From Rhodeus uyekii (lineage: Eukaryota; Chordata; Actinopteri; Cypriniformes; Acheilognathidae), in the NCBI GenBank assembly GCA_037043235.1, contig JAWRVZ010000254.1, forward strand, positions 496,001 to 560,000: a DNA stretch of 64,000 nt. Direction: 5' to 3'. Position 1 is the stretch's first letter. Each line of letters begins with the position of its first letter. The translations under genes and the position numbers were made by a program. Of the stretch, positions 53,166-64,000 are shown one piece after another. Below the pieces are notes generated by a model that ran no database searches, was not told the origin of the DNA, and saw only the letters and a list, made by a program, of their open reading frames with translations.

Positions 53166-56100
53166 GGGCTACCAAGTAGAAGGAGTCGCAAATGATAATA
53201 TATCCCTAGAATTTTGAATGTATTTCGAATGCATTTTTTCGTGTTATGTTTACTGCCAAAAAAAATGTAAAAGTCTATTCACTTTAAAGGTAATAGCACT
53301 CTTCAAAGGTTTAACATATCATGCCCATAGAAACAGTGTAGTTTAAATTTAAGAATAGGGGTCACTAAATCTCACACCAAGTATGAGTAAGCAATGCTAG
53401 CTTAAGCACCACTAATTAATACAAAGAACGTCTCGTGCAGAGTAATGGAAATTAGAAAAGAAAATGCATTTAAATAAGATCCATGTCCATTTCCTGTTAT
53501 CTCCTATAATCAAATCCTATTGCAAACATAGACATAATTTATTTTGCAGCTACAGAATCCTTACAGCATCGAAGCAAGACAGACTGTGATAATTATTCTG
53601 AGATTCCTTCACCTGTGACAGGCAGCTTAAGAGGGCCCCAGATATCCGCAAAGCAATCGCCTTGAATTGCTCACTGCCTCTCAGTTACCATAACGGCTGC
53701 CTCGCTACAATCTGCCCCCTAATCCCCAGCCCTGTTCGCTTCAGAGACCTCTGACAGTTGCAGCTGATGCCTTGGCAAGAGGCTTCATTTCCATCCCTCC
53801 AAATAACTAGCAAACACCCTCCATCCAAATGAACTCCTTTTTCATGGGTGTAGGAATCCAACCCGCCCCCTTCCACCCAAAAACGAATATTCCTTGTTCA
53901 CTCAAGGGTGAAAATTAAACTCCTATTGTACACTACTTATTACAAATTGTATAAGCCCCTTCAATCTTCTGGGTAAGTCAGGTGCCAGTGACTACATTTG
54001 CATTTTCTCAAGCGGAGGCTTTTTAGGAAACTGTCAAAGGTCCATCAGGCTTTGGTGGAATGCATCCATTACCAATATGACTCATTTTAAATGTTGGCTA
54101 TATGAAGTACTAAGATGATTTACAGCAGCAAGAAGCATACATTTATGGGGGGTTGTCTTGAAGATGTCACTCGAGGGTTGAGAGGTATCCTTCCTTCAAT
54201 GTCATGGTCTCCATTGAAAGGTTCAATAGCCCCAGTAAGTATAAGCCCTCTGGGACGTATTCAATGGTAGTGCAAGGTGTACTGGGAAATGAATTTTTAC
54301 ATCTAAATCCATATCTTCAATCAAGCCCACGAGTTCAAGGACACCTGATACTGATGTGTGGTGACGGTAGCCATGCTGATATACAACAGCACCAAGTATA
54401 TATTACTTCAGCCGGCGGTCAGTGCGGAAATATTAACCAGGACTCTCGCAGGCAGAAAACAAGTGATTGAATGTCCACTGCGCTCCAAGAGAACCTCCGA
54501 AAGTAGGACAGATGAAACCCAAACCCTGACTAAAAGACAACGCCGCTTGTTAGTTTAGGAAAAAAATACGATCACATAAAATTAGAGCGCCACTGCTACT
54601 CTAAGTCATACTTTTTTCCCCTGCTATTCTTGGAGAAGGTTCCAGGAAGCAGTGAGTTTCATCCTGAACAAGCCCCTTTTTGTGTTCACGGTGCCCTGAA
54701 TTCCAATAAAGGTCAATGGGAGAACGAGCAAGATATACCGGAGTCTCTGTTTTTTTTTTTTTTGGTTTCTTTTGCTTTTAACAGTCACAAAGAGACTCTA
54801 TGGTTTCAAACGGTGAGTATGATTGGTTCGCCGTGGCTGGATTTGATATGATGTAAGCGGTGCTTGTTAATCAAACGTATTGTTTGGCTCCTATTACTTT
54901 GGCCTCAACCCAGATTGATTATTTTATTGAACGCACACATATTAAGATTTCTGATGCCATATAACTTAGAACAGCGCACAGGGAGATTTCTGCACAACTG
55001 AGCCAGTGGGCGTACATGTGAGTGCTTTATGTGTCTGCAAACCTAAGCCACCGTGAGTGTGGGCACATGAGCTCTAAAGGTGATGGACACTTCTTTTTAC
55101 GCTGGGCGAAAAGGCTCCTTAATGAACCTCCTGCATCCAACTGAAATTTCAAACAGCCTTGAACTGCACAAAAGGCTGCCTGGCAACCTCTCCTCCAGCC
55201 TACCGCCATGTGGCAGAGTAGAGACAAAACTCCCCTCTCTTTTTCTCTCCCACCAACCCTCGTCCACCCCCATGCAACACTGCCTTTCCGAGCCGAACAA
55301 CACTTTTGCACTGAGAGCTTTGGTGTAGTGCACTTAATCCACTGTCTACTCTCCTGCTCGCCAACACATTCAACCCTCTCCTTCTTTTACTGTGGATTCG
55401 CTGAATGTGTGCGGTGTACTCAACAAAACTCTGTCCCATTATATAATCAATGAGCCTGTCAACACTGCAAGCATGATAAAATCAGCAGACAGATTCCCCG
55501 TTTGACGTACTACACAGCTATTGCGGCAGCTTTATTTTTATCGTGACTGAAATTAAATAGTTATGTTTGTAAATGTCATCATATGTGACTCTTGTGAATT
55601 TTATTATGCATTTCCCCAAAATGAAAAAAAATTGCCCAATGTTTTGCATTAATTGGTTCTTTCATCTGACATTCCTTGGCTTCCTGAGTTTAATTATCTT
55701 TGATCATGTTAAATAAGAGTTTTAACATTTAGTTTGTCTTACTTCAATTAAAGGGAAGTTTGTATAAATATCTGGGAATACAGAAACATGGTCTATCACA
55801 TACATCAATTCATATGAATATCTATCCATCCAAATATCAATCTATATATCCATCCATCTGAATATCTATCCATCCCAAAATATGTCTATCCATCCATCTA
55901 TCTGTCTATTTATCTAATCTATCTATCTAGCTTTCTAGCTATCTATCCCATAGCAACCATGAATGCTTGTTCAACACAACAGCAATGACATAGCACCAAT
56001 ACAGACAGAAAGTCTATCTGTCTTTAAAACCTCTTTATTTAAGAATGTTTTTATCATTCAAAATGTAAAGATTTTTTAAATGAATCAGCCTTTCATATAA

Positions 56101-57384
56101 GGTTGTCTTGGCACACTTTGCCTTTTTCATGTTTTTCTTGTGTTTTTGCTGGAGTCCTGTCTTGAGCTGCGAGTAAAAATTCATAAGTGACATGCCGCTT
56201 CAACAATTTAGTCTTAGATGGCCTCAAGCGTCATGGTTTCGGGTGCTTCCAGTGAAGTTACTATGTTTCTCAATTCATTTATACTGCTTCAAAGAAGCAG
56301 TATAAATAAATCAAGCTTGTCTGGCTCTATTAATCGCCAGCTCTCTATCTAACCCTGTTCCCCAATTTGATATCATAACATTGGCATGGAGAAATAGCTT
56401 GTTTCCTCCGCTCATCTGTACGGCCTAACGATTTAATTACAATTATATTCACCATATTAGCAGATTAGCATACAAGCTGACCCCTGGAGTTTGGCCAAAA
56501 CCGAGCCAGCCGCTTTCCTGTTTCCTTTCCAGGTCGCCAAGGCAGGTGTTCTTCCACTGGTTCACACACAGTTGAGCTGCGTAAAGTGCACCCGGTGATT
56601 AATATCACAAGCCCCATCAACCAGCACCATCCATATTTAATTTTGATTTACTGCAAATGAGAAAATATTTCAAAGATTTTGCTGAGAAATGAGCGCAAGC
56701 AGAGACGGTACATTTCATCCAGCTGTAGCGGCAGTGATATGTGTGGGAGGAGTGTGTGTGAGCGTGTGTGTAATTGTACGCCAGGCAGATTACTCCATAC
56801 GCTACAGAGAGGTCTGGTTTATGTCCTTATGTCTTTTATCTCTCGCGAGCTCTGCTTTCTCTACATACTGTATGAATATGTGCATTTTTCCCCAGGTCAT
56901 TTATCAGGCTGCTGTGAATATGTGAGAACAGAGATGATGTTGAACATGACACAAGAGCGTGCCAATTCGCTTAAGAGTTGGAAACGTGAAAGATATGAAA
57001 TGCGAAGTATAAATAGTTGGTTGATGGTCGAGCCAAAGGATAAACACTATCAAGGCACAGATTAAATGCATTTGTAAGCTGATCAAACAAATAGAATTCT
57101 CAGATGGATTTGTTGTAACACAAACCTCAGCCTACGATACATTCAGAGCTGTGGCAGATCATTTTTGCCACCAATTAGAAAAACCTAAAGAACATTAAAC
57201 AAAACAAAAACAAAAAAACAGGGTTCTATGCACAGGATAACTGATGTAGTGTTCACTTTTCATTTCTGATTTAATATAAATTGGTTGTTGGTTTTATTAT
57301 TGACTATCAAATTCATTTTAATTCATTTAATTAAATTTAGTCTGGTTTAATTCAACCTGTTGCTTTGCTCTTGGTCTGATGTTT
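53166..57384. other. Spacer, no gene seen
   Basis: Overlapping frames at 55027-55453 on both strands are unrecognised. Degenerate (ATCC/ATCT)n lies at 55798-55950. 56300-56600 is complex, non-repetitive DNA with several ATTA/TAAT words. No exon is supported. Confidence 0.4.
55798..55950. repeat. Degenerate (ATCT/ATCC)n tetranucleotide array
   Basis: Runs of atctatccatcc, ctatctgtctatttatc and ctatctatctag with many interruptions. Confidence 0.85.
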
Positions 57385-57419
57385 ACACACACACACACAC
57401 ACACACAGAGAGAGAGAGG
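57385..57419. repeat. Compound (CA)n(GA)n microsatellite
   Basis: About 22 bp of CA followed by about 12 bp of GA. Confidence 0.95.
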
Positions 57420-60188
57420 ATATCTAAGGGCTAAATTTACTGAACGGGGCAAATTAGCAAAAGACAGCAATCCCATAATCCCAATCATAAATGAAAGCAA
57501 ACCGACAAAGCCGTGTCAAGTGTTAAATGGGTGGCGTTAAGTAATGGCGCAAATATCAATCAACTGATAACCGCAAAACTTTGCACATCGTGTTGTATGG
57601 TTTATTTAAATACTCTTCATCCATAAATTTAGGGAAACTCCTAAAAATAGCTGTCCATGTCTTTTCAGCGCAAATGTTTTGTTTCACTTCATGTCTTTAG
57701 AGTAAACCCAGTAATTTTTTAATGATAAAAGAGTATTTTTGTGCCAGCTGTTAGTAAATCTGGCCCTAAACGTCTAAGTAATATATGCTATTCCAAAACT
57801 TCAAAACAAACATTACATTTCTATGTGTTTCCAAGCCTTTTCTTTTTATCATCTTGCACATCCTCTATCATTGACCCACGCTCTACTAAAACATCTCACA
57901 AACCATGACATAAACAATTTGGAAGAATTTCTTACCAAGACGAAGCTCAGACCCACGAGAACATATTCACACAGAACTGTGCTTAACGCCAGCAATCAGT
58001 CACTGATAACTGGCGTCAGATGTGTTTTTAGCACAGCTCGAGTTATGGGATGTATTTGAGGGTCAGACAGAGTGGACGTTCAGGCTATCAGCGTCTTTGA
58101 GTGTGGGGCCGTTTCCACCAAATCGCTGCTTTGTTAGTACAGTTTGTCAAAGGGTGTGAGACATTGTGTCTCTGAGAGCGAGCCAGCCGTCTGGCTACAC
58201 TCAACCACACAGCGATTTCTGAAGAGCATGGAGAAAGCGGAGCGGTAACCTTGTTATCTATCTAGAAGGGATGCTTCATTTATGGGCCCAGGAATTCACA
58301 GACATTTCCAGTGGGTGATTGTCTGACATTGAATGACTTGAAGTCAGTTTAGTAAAAAACTACCGCAATGGATGTGCCCGTTCTTTCAGAACCTCGTCTC
58401 GCCATTTGGTGCGATGAACAAAATATGAAGCTCCTTATTTTCCTTTTCTCGTCTGTTTTCGTACTGAGTCGTAAATTACTGTAATTAAGCAATTAAGAAG
58501 TCTGAGATTAATTAGAAGACAATCTATTTTCATTTTCCAAAGGAACTGTAGCACAATGTGCGGAGATTCCCAAAGTGCGGTCCTGATAAAAAAGAATGAA
58601 TGAGAGCAATTTAATGAAGGAGTGGCGGTGGAAACGGAAAATACGATTGTTTGAAAGCACTTCTCTTCCTCCAATCATATCCATTGCATTTTCATTAAGA
58701 CATAATTAACCTGATTTTATTCATAACTAATGGCTTCGCTTGATTCAAAATGCTAACAAAAAAGAAGTTCAAGCTCGCTATTCATAGAAGAAATGACATG
58801 CTTTCATTAAAGCCGTTTAATAGTGAGTGTGTGTGTTTGTGTGTACATTCACTTTATTTAAGCTTTTAGTTTCTGAAAAAACTCCATTGCATTGGAGCTT
58901 TTGTATATTGCTAATAATACAAGAAAATCAAATAAATCAAGCGGCTGTAAGAGTTTTCTGGCCTGCACTCAAATCCCTGTGATATTTTGTTCTTTAGATA
59001 TGGCTCAGGTCCACACTTCTTTGTAAGTCTATGGGATGCCAAGTAAAAATTGTACGTCTGATTGCTTGCAAAAGTAATGGCACATTTATCCTCAACAAGC
59101 TGTGTGATTTGAGGTATGATTCATTGCTCGTAAACAAATGGTGCGGGACGAATTCCATGCCTAAGTATGTGCAATAGTAAGTGATGCTTGTCTTCACTCT
59201 TCAAGATATCATTAATGCAAAATAACAACAGGGTGAATAGTTTATGGTATAGTGATTTTTATGACAAGTTTTTTTGAGGGAACAGGTTTTCCATTCTGTC
59301 TGGACTTTGAGTTATGTGGCAGTTTTTGTAGTTTGGAGGAAATTATCACAACTCCCTTCCTGAATCTTATATTATGGAGCTCTGAAAAAACAAGGATACT
59401 ATTTTCTCTCTTTCCATATTTTCTTATCGGTTCTCTTAAAATAAAGAAACAATAAAAAAGAAAAGACTAGCAAAAATAACAAAACAAAATACAAATAAAT
59501 AAATAAATAAATAAACAATTACAGGTACAACTAGGGAAAAACACCAGTTGTGGCAGTTCTAAAAACCTGTGCTCATGAATATTAATTTGGTGGATGATGT
59601 CCAGTCAAGTTACCCGATTAATATTTATGAGCTAAACCTTCACCTTGGTACTGTTTATAAATTGATGATCTGCGCAGATGTGCTTGATTTGCAAGGCCTT
59701 CTAGACTTCTCATGGTGTTCTGACATCAAGATTCAGCTATGTGGCTCAAACATTTTACGTTACCTTTTAATAATTTACCATGAAGAAAATGGAGATCAAG
59801 CCTGTATAACAGCAAGGTGTGAAAACTGAAATGCCAGGTCTATTATAGTTACCTAAAATGTTTTATTTTTTTCATTTAGTGAATCTATTAGTATTCAAAT
59901 AATTAAACCTGACACTGAAATAAAAATTTAGGAAAACCATATAGACATTAAAACATGACAAAATGCACAACAAAATAACTAAACACGAACAAAAAATGAT
60001 ATAACTGGAATATCTGAAAATAAAGATCAAACTATTTATAAAAACTATAATATGATACCAATAATACTGAAATAATACTGATGTCGCATATTGTGGCATT
60101 TCTTATTTATGCTCAATACATAAATGAACATTCAACTTGAACTCCATTCATACTACTGCTAAATTTAAAGTTTAATATATATATTAAA

Positions 60189-60190
<2 letters not shown>
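57420..60190. other. Spacer, no gene seen
   Basis: AT-rich DNA with an (AAAT)n run at about 59495-59516. The frame at 59569-59829 is not recognised. Confidence 0.4.

Positions 60191-60271
<81 letters not shown>
60191..60271. repeat. (GT)n microsatellite, about 81 bp
   Basis: Uninterrupted GT array of about 40 units, the longest dinucleotide array in the window. Frames through it encode Val/Cys or His/Thr repeats and are artefacts. Confidence 0.98.
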
Positions 60272-60273
<2 letters not shown>

Positions 60274-60345
60274 TGAGCATGCATTGAGAACAAAGGAAGG
60301 AACACCACAGTATCATTTTTCACAGTATTATTTCATTATCATTGG

Positions 60346-60348
<3 letters not shown>

Positions 60349-60386
<38 letters not shown>
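60349..60386. repeat. (AT)n microsatellite
   Basis: Perfect AT array of about 38 bp, 77 bp after the GT array. A poly-A run follows at about 60420-60434. Confidence 0.97.
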
Positions 60387-60387
<1 letters not shown>

Positions 60388-60434
60388 TTTTTATGTCAGG
60401 ATAAACATATAAATAGATTAAAAAAAAAAAAAAA

Positions 60435-61680
60435 CACACAATATTCAATTGAGTGCACTTAAAGTGTGTGAGCAAACATTCTTTATAACCTCACTTCCAC
60501 TGAAGCTATTGCAACTTAAATTGTAACTTTATCCGGAGCGTAAAAGCAGCAGGAATGTCAGCCCGCTGGTCATTTCTTTGGCCTGACAGGTTCTGACACG
60601 GTCTGGCTACGGAGCGCAGGTTCTTTGAATTTCCCTCAGCGTTTAACTGGAGGGGTGGAAACTTCTGGAACAGAACTGAGGCCTGGCAGTAAAGATCTGG
60701 GCTCCGTCCAGCAGTCTATAGGAGAGGCCATGTTGGACTAGCCAAACTCCCAGGTGACAAGCAAGCATGACAAGCTCGCCGCGGTACGCTAATGAAAAGT
60801 CGGAGACATTTTGTTATTCTGTGCCCCAGGATGTGTGCATAGTGCAATTTGGAGACAGCGGAGAGGTCAGGACATTGTGTTTGAGTGTCAGCTCAAGTTA
60901 ATGCGGCGTAATGATCGTTTGAACCGAGCGGCGTACCCCGCTGTTTCATAGAAAGTCAGTTTGGAGTGGCATAGCTAATTATGCAGTGCGTATGAGTCAT
61001 ATGTTTGATTCGCATCCAGTTCGCGAAACCATCCTGTTGATATCACAACGTCAAAACACCAGCGAGCCTCCCACGGTTTGCTGTCTTTCATTGTGTTGCA
61101 AGCAAGCTGAGCAAATATAGAAAGTGAGCTTAGGGTTTCCTGCAGAGCTAACGAAGATCCCAACGGATTCCTCGACTGAACTGGTGATTAAAACAGTGTA
61201 TCTCATAAGCTGTCGTCAACTTTCCCCTGTTGTGAACAGTGTGACCACCAATAACCGAGTGTATGCTCTTTCAGCCGCTTTTAGGGGTTTATTCTCCCCG
61301 AGTGACTTTCTTTAACATCTTCCCAAGGCTATATTGAATTATGTGTCTGTCAGAAATATAAGCCACACCATATTTCCTTTTCACTGCGAGACCCCAGAGT
61401 TCGGTATCATATTCCCTGCATGCTGGCATTTAATGCATCCTTTTGCCCCAGCCTCGTCCTGCATGTAGTCCACCATCCGAATTCCCTGGACTATTCATGA
61501 CATAAATTGAGTGTCAGATGTTTTCACTTCCCCTCTTTGTTTTATCAACAGAGTGCACTGATGTCCACACTGCAATCAATCAAGCAGTTAGTGCTGGGAA
61601 AAGAATCTTCCAGCCTTTTCTAAACAGAGACACAAAATATAACCTAGGGCTGACCTAAAGAATGAATCTTTCATTCCTTT
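60435..61680. other. Spacer, no gene seen
   Basis: 60520-61320 has higher GC and complexity than its surroundings but no recognised reading frame. Confidence 0.4.
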
Positions 61681-61719
61681 GTCTATCTATCTATCTACAT
61701 GCCTTTCGTCCATCCATCC

Positions 61720-61769
<50 letters not shown>

Positions 61770-61970
61770 TTTTGAATGTCTCTCTATCTATCTGTCTGTC
61801 TGTCTGTCTTTCTGCCTCTGTAAGTGTGCAGTAATATTTATATTGGTATATGTTTATGTCTGTCTATGTGTCTGTCCATTGGTCTGTTTTACATCCATTC
61901 ATGATACTATTTGTGTATCTTTCTATCTGTCTGTCTGTCTGTCTGTCTATCTGTATCTATACAGTATCTC
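61681..61970. repeat. (TCTA)n / (TCTG)n tetranucleotide array
   Basis: Perfect TCTA units at 61719-61769 with ctgtctgtctgtc runs at about 61790-61810 and 61925-61950. Interrupted elsewhere. Confidence 0.95.
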
Positions 61971-61989
61971 TCTCATGTCTCTCATGTAA

Positions 61990-61995
<6 letters not shown>

Positions 61996-62029
<34 letters not shown>
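61996..62029. repeat. (AT)n microsatellite
   Basis: Perfect AT array of about 34 bp. Confidence 0.97.
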
Positions 62030-62033
<4 letters not shown>

Positions 62034-63356
62034 CTGTCTGAATGGGATGAAACAAAAGACAAAATCCATGTTATTTCACACTCATGTTACTTGTTCATTA
62101 GACTGGAGGAGGTTCCCTCTTCAAAAGCTCAAAGTGGTGTGCATTTTCCCTCCATCACCCTTGCACGCCTCATAGATTTCTGTTTGAGTCATCAGCACTT
62201 AAAGACCAGTGAAAATCGGGACTATTTTATAAATGAGGCAATTATAAGTGAGGCCTGAACTGAGATCAGAGTTAGTATCGGCATGCCAATGATACTGGGC
62301 GAAACTAGGAGATGAAAGAATGGCCCTGTGAATCATATAGTCGATTCCTTTCCCTACAGTTTCTCGCATCGAAGCTTTGACAATGGCCTCCTGTGGTAAT
62401 TGATTAAGTATAAGAGCCAAGTTTGATTCTGATGAAACAAAACTCGTACCTCCCTTGATGCAAAATAATGATACAAAGGATGCCTATTTAAATAGTCTAA
62501 AACTTTTGCCATTATGGTTACAAGAAGTTTCACAGCTTTTGACTTTCCCAAAGTGAAAGAAAAATGAAAATGAGTTGCATACAATATTTGAAAAAGTAAA
62601 GATTTGTTTATAATGGCCAATGTCATATATTAAAATGAATATAGTAATACTATCTGTCATATAGTCAATTTCATCTGGCTCAGCATCCTGAGGTACTTTT
62701 GTTTGGAATTTTAGAATGCCTAGACATATATATAAGAAACATTGTCCTTGTTGGCAGGGAGTAAACCATCGTAACCTGTGACCGCTTGATTTTGTTCCTT
62801 CTGTAAAATTGCAGACAGACAGGTCTTCTTCATTACAGATTTCTGGGTATATATTAAAGATGGCCTTGATAAATGCCAGGTCTATTGCCAACAAGACATT
62901 TTTAATCAATGAAAAGACCCTCTTTTTGACAGGGCCCTTGATTGTAATTTTCTGAGTACTCTCAGGCAACAGCTAGGGGTAGAGCTACAACGTTTCAGAT
63001 TTTTTTTTAAATGCCAACTGCTTTCAGTTTAAAGCAATGTGCCATGGGTGTGATGCATCGGGAAGTGCACAAAGAGATACATGGAATATATATTTTTCCA
63101 GCAAACCTCAGAAAAGGATAAACACAACTACACACAGACAAGATTAGACTGACTCTCTGTCCACACAATGCATTCCCTATCCGATCATAAACACAGAGTC
63201 GGCGCAAGAAATATCAGCGTCCACACGAGACCACCAAAACCGACTGATAACGGTGTAGTTTATATACCAGACCAGTATGGGGCGCTGTAATTCTGCCACA
63301 GATATACACTATACATAGAGAAGAAGACTTTGAGCATGCACATTGTCATTGCTGTT
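62030..63356. other. Spacer, no gene seen
   Basis: Minus-strand frames at 62354-62969 are long for AT-rich DNA but match nothing I know and overlap each other. Confidence 0.4.
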
Positions 63357-63561
63357 CATGGTTGTCAGATTGGGCGGGTTACGGCCTAATTGCGCTCCTT
63401 TTGGTCACGTCTGACCGGGAAAAAATGCATTGGGCTGGTTGATCAAATTTGGGCTTGTTTTTTATTTATAAGAGTACGCACTTTGGGCTGGTATTTTTTT
63501 AAATGGGCGGGTTTTAAGCTGTAGTTGGGCTGGAAATCTTCAGTCCAATCTGGCAACACTG
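63357..63561. mobile_element. MITE with CAGTGTTGCCAGATTGG-type ends
   Basis: Left end catggttgtcagattgggc; right end (reverse complement) cagtgttgccagattggac. The 205-bp body has repeated gggctggt/gggcgggtt words. The outer CAGTGTTGCCA is shared with the block ending at 31767. No transposase. Confidence 0.65.
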
Positions 63562-64000
63562 TTGCTGTTACTGTGACGCAGCCGACCCATGTACTATTTG
63601 TACATGTACTAATATGTACTATTAATCCTTTTATTGCCAGGCAGTTTGAGGATGCATATAATATTGAAGAGATTTTTAGCTCTGCAGTCTCACGTCTTAT
63701 TGATATGGGTACTAAAGCAATGTTTCACTTGTTAAATACAACATGTACAAAAAGTAGTAACACCTAAAATCAGAGACATGGCTTGAATCTTACTTACATA
63801 CTTGAATCTTTAACCCAGATTTCACTCCAACCGCTTGTGACAACTTTTAGAGTTTTCTTTTTTACTGGTGAGATTAAGAAAATTAGAGCTAGTATTGAAT
63901 TTTTTGATCATTACTCTCTAGAATGTATTTCTTGTCCTGTAAATTTTCCTAAATTTGAGCATCTCTCTTTGTCATCTTGTAGATATAATTTGGCAATTGA
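63562..64000. other. Spacer to the window end
   Basis: The open frame 63525-63767 begins inside the MITE and is not recognised. Nothing else is supported. Confidence 0.4.

Noticed and set aside
60113..60412. His/Thr and Val/Cys repeat frames
   Set aside because: Translations of the GT array on both strands.
61699..62258. Ser/Ile/Tyr-Leu-rich frames resembling membrane proteins
   Set aside because: Produced by TCTA/TCTG and AT arrays; low-complexity artefacts.

Overview
The window looks like non-coding, transposon-rich nuclear DNA of a teleost, most likely a cyprinid. The evidence is the mix of DIRS-type tyrosine-recombinase retrotransposons, L2-type LINEs ending in TGACT repeats, many short inverted-repeat elements with fish-type ends, long (CA)n/(AAT)n/(TCTA)n arrays and an AT-rich background. 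No host protein-coding exon, rRNA or intact tRNA gene could be recognised. Species and chromosome cannot be named from this sequence.

Layout. 1-5838: AT-rich spacer with short MITEs, a CA array and a 125-bp AAT array. 5839-9890: element E1, a GC-rich, minus-strand, non-autonomous DIRS-like element that keeps a gag remnant, terminal inverted repeats, internal tandem modules and a tRNA-like cassette. 9891-35220: AT-rich spacer with MITEs, two pogo/Tigger-like ends in opposite orientation, microsatellites, and one minus-strand L2 copy (30019-32250) split by later insertions. 35221-43931: a nested retrotransposon complex. Plus-strand DIRS-like element E3 (RNase H, methyltransferase-like region, tyrosine recombinase) is interrupted by a complete-ended minus-strand DIRS-like element E2 (35245-40521) and by a 5'-truncated L2 LINE (41286-42460, 6-bp target duplication). 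45942-48059: a second L2 copy (46345-47925) among MITEs with CAGTGTTGTAGT ends. 48060-64000: spacer with a GTTGCTA-type minisatellite (52695-53165), long GT/AT/TCTA arrays near 60-62 kb, and a MITE at 63357-63561.

How the parts work together. The only coding capacity is retrotransposon-derived. In E2 the gag-like frame, RNase H and recombinase lie in DIRS order on the minus strand, with the recombinase frame overlapping the RNase H frame. No copy contains a recognisable reverse-transcriptase palm, so all three DIRS-like copies look non-autonomous, although the E2 recombinase frame is open with R335, H464-x-x-R467 and Y500 present. Each element ends in the same device: two arms of 56-59 bp in inverted orientation around a spacer of about 170-195 bp that carries a TGACGTCA (CRE-type) site. 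In E2 and E3 a TATA-like box lies on one side of that site.

The most interesting signal is a 71-nt tRNA-like cassette at the same place (about 700-730 bp from the 5' terminus) in E1 and E2. It has A-box and B-box-like motifs and a T-run just downstream, which suggests a Pol III unit carried inside a tyrosine-recombinase retrotransposon.
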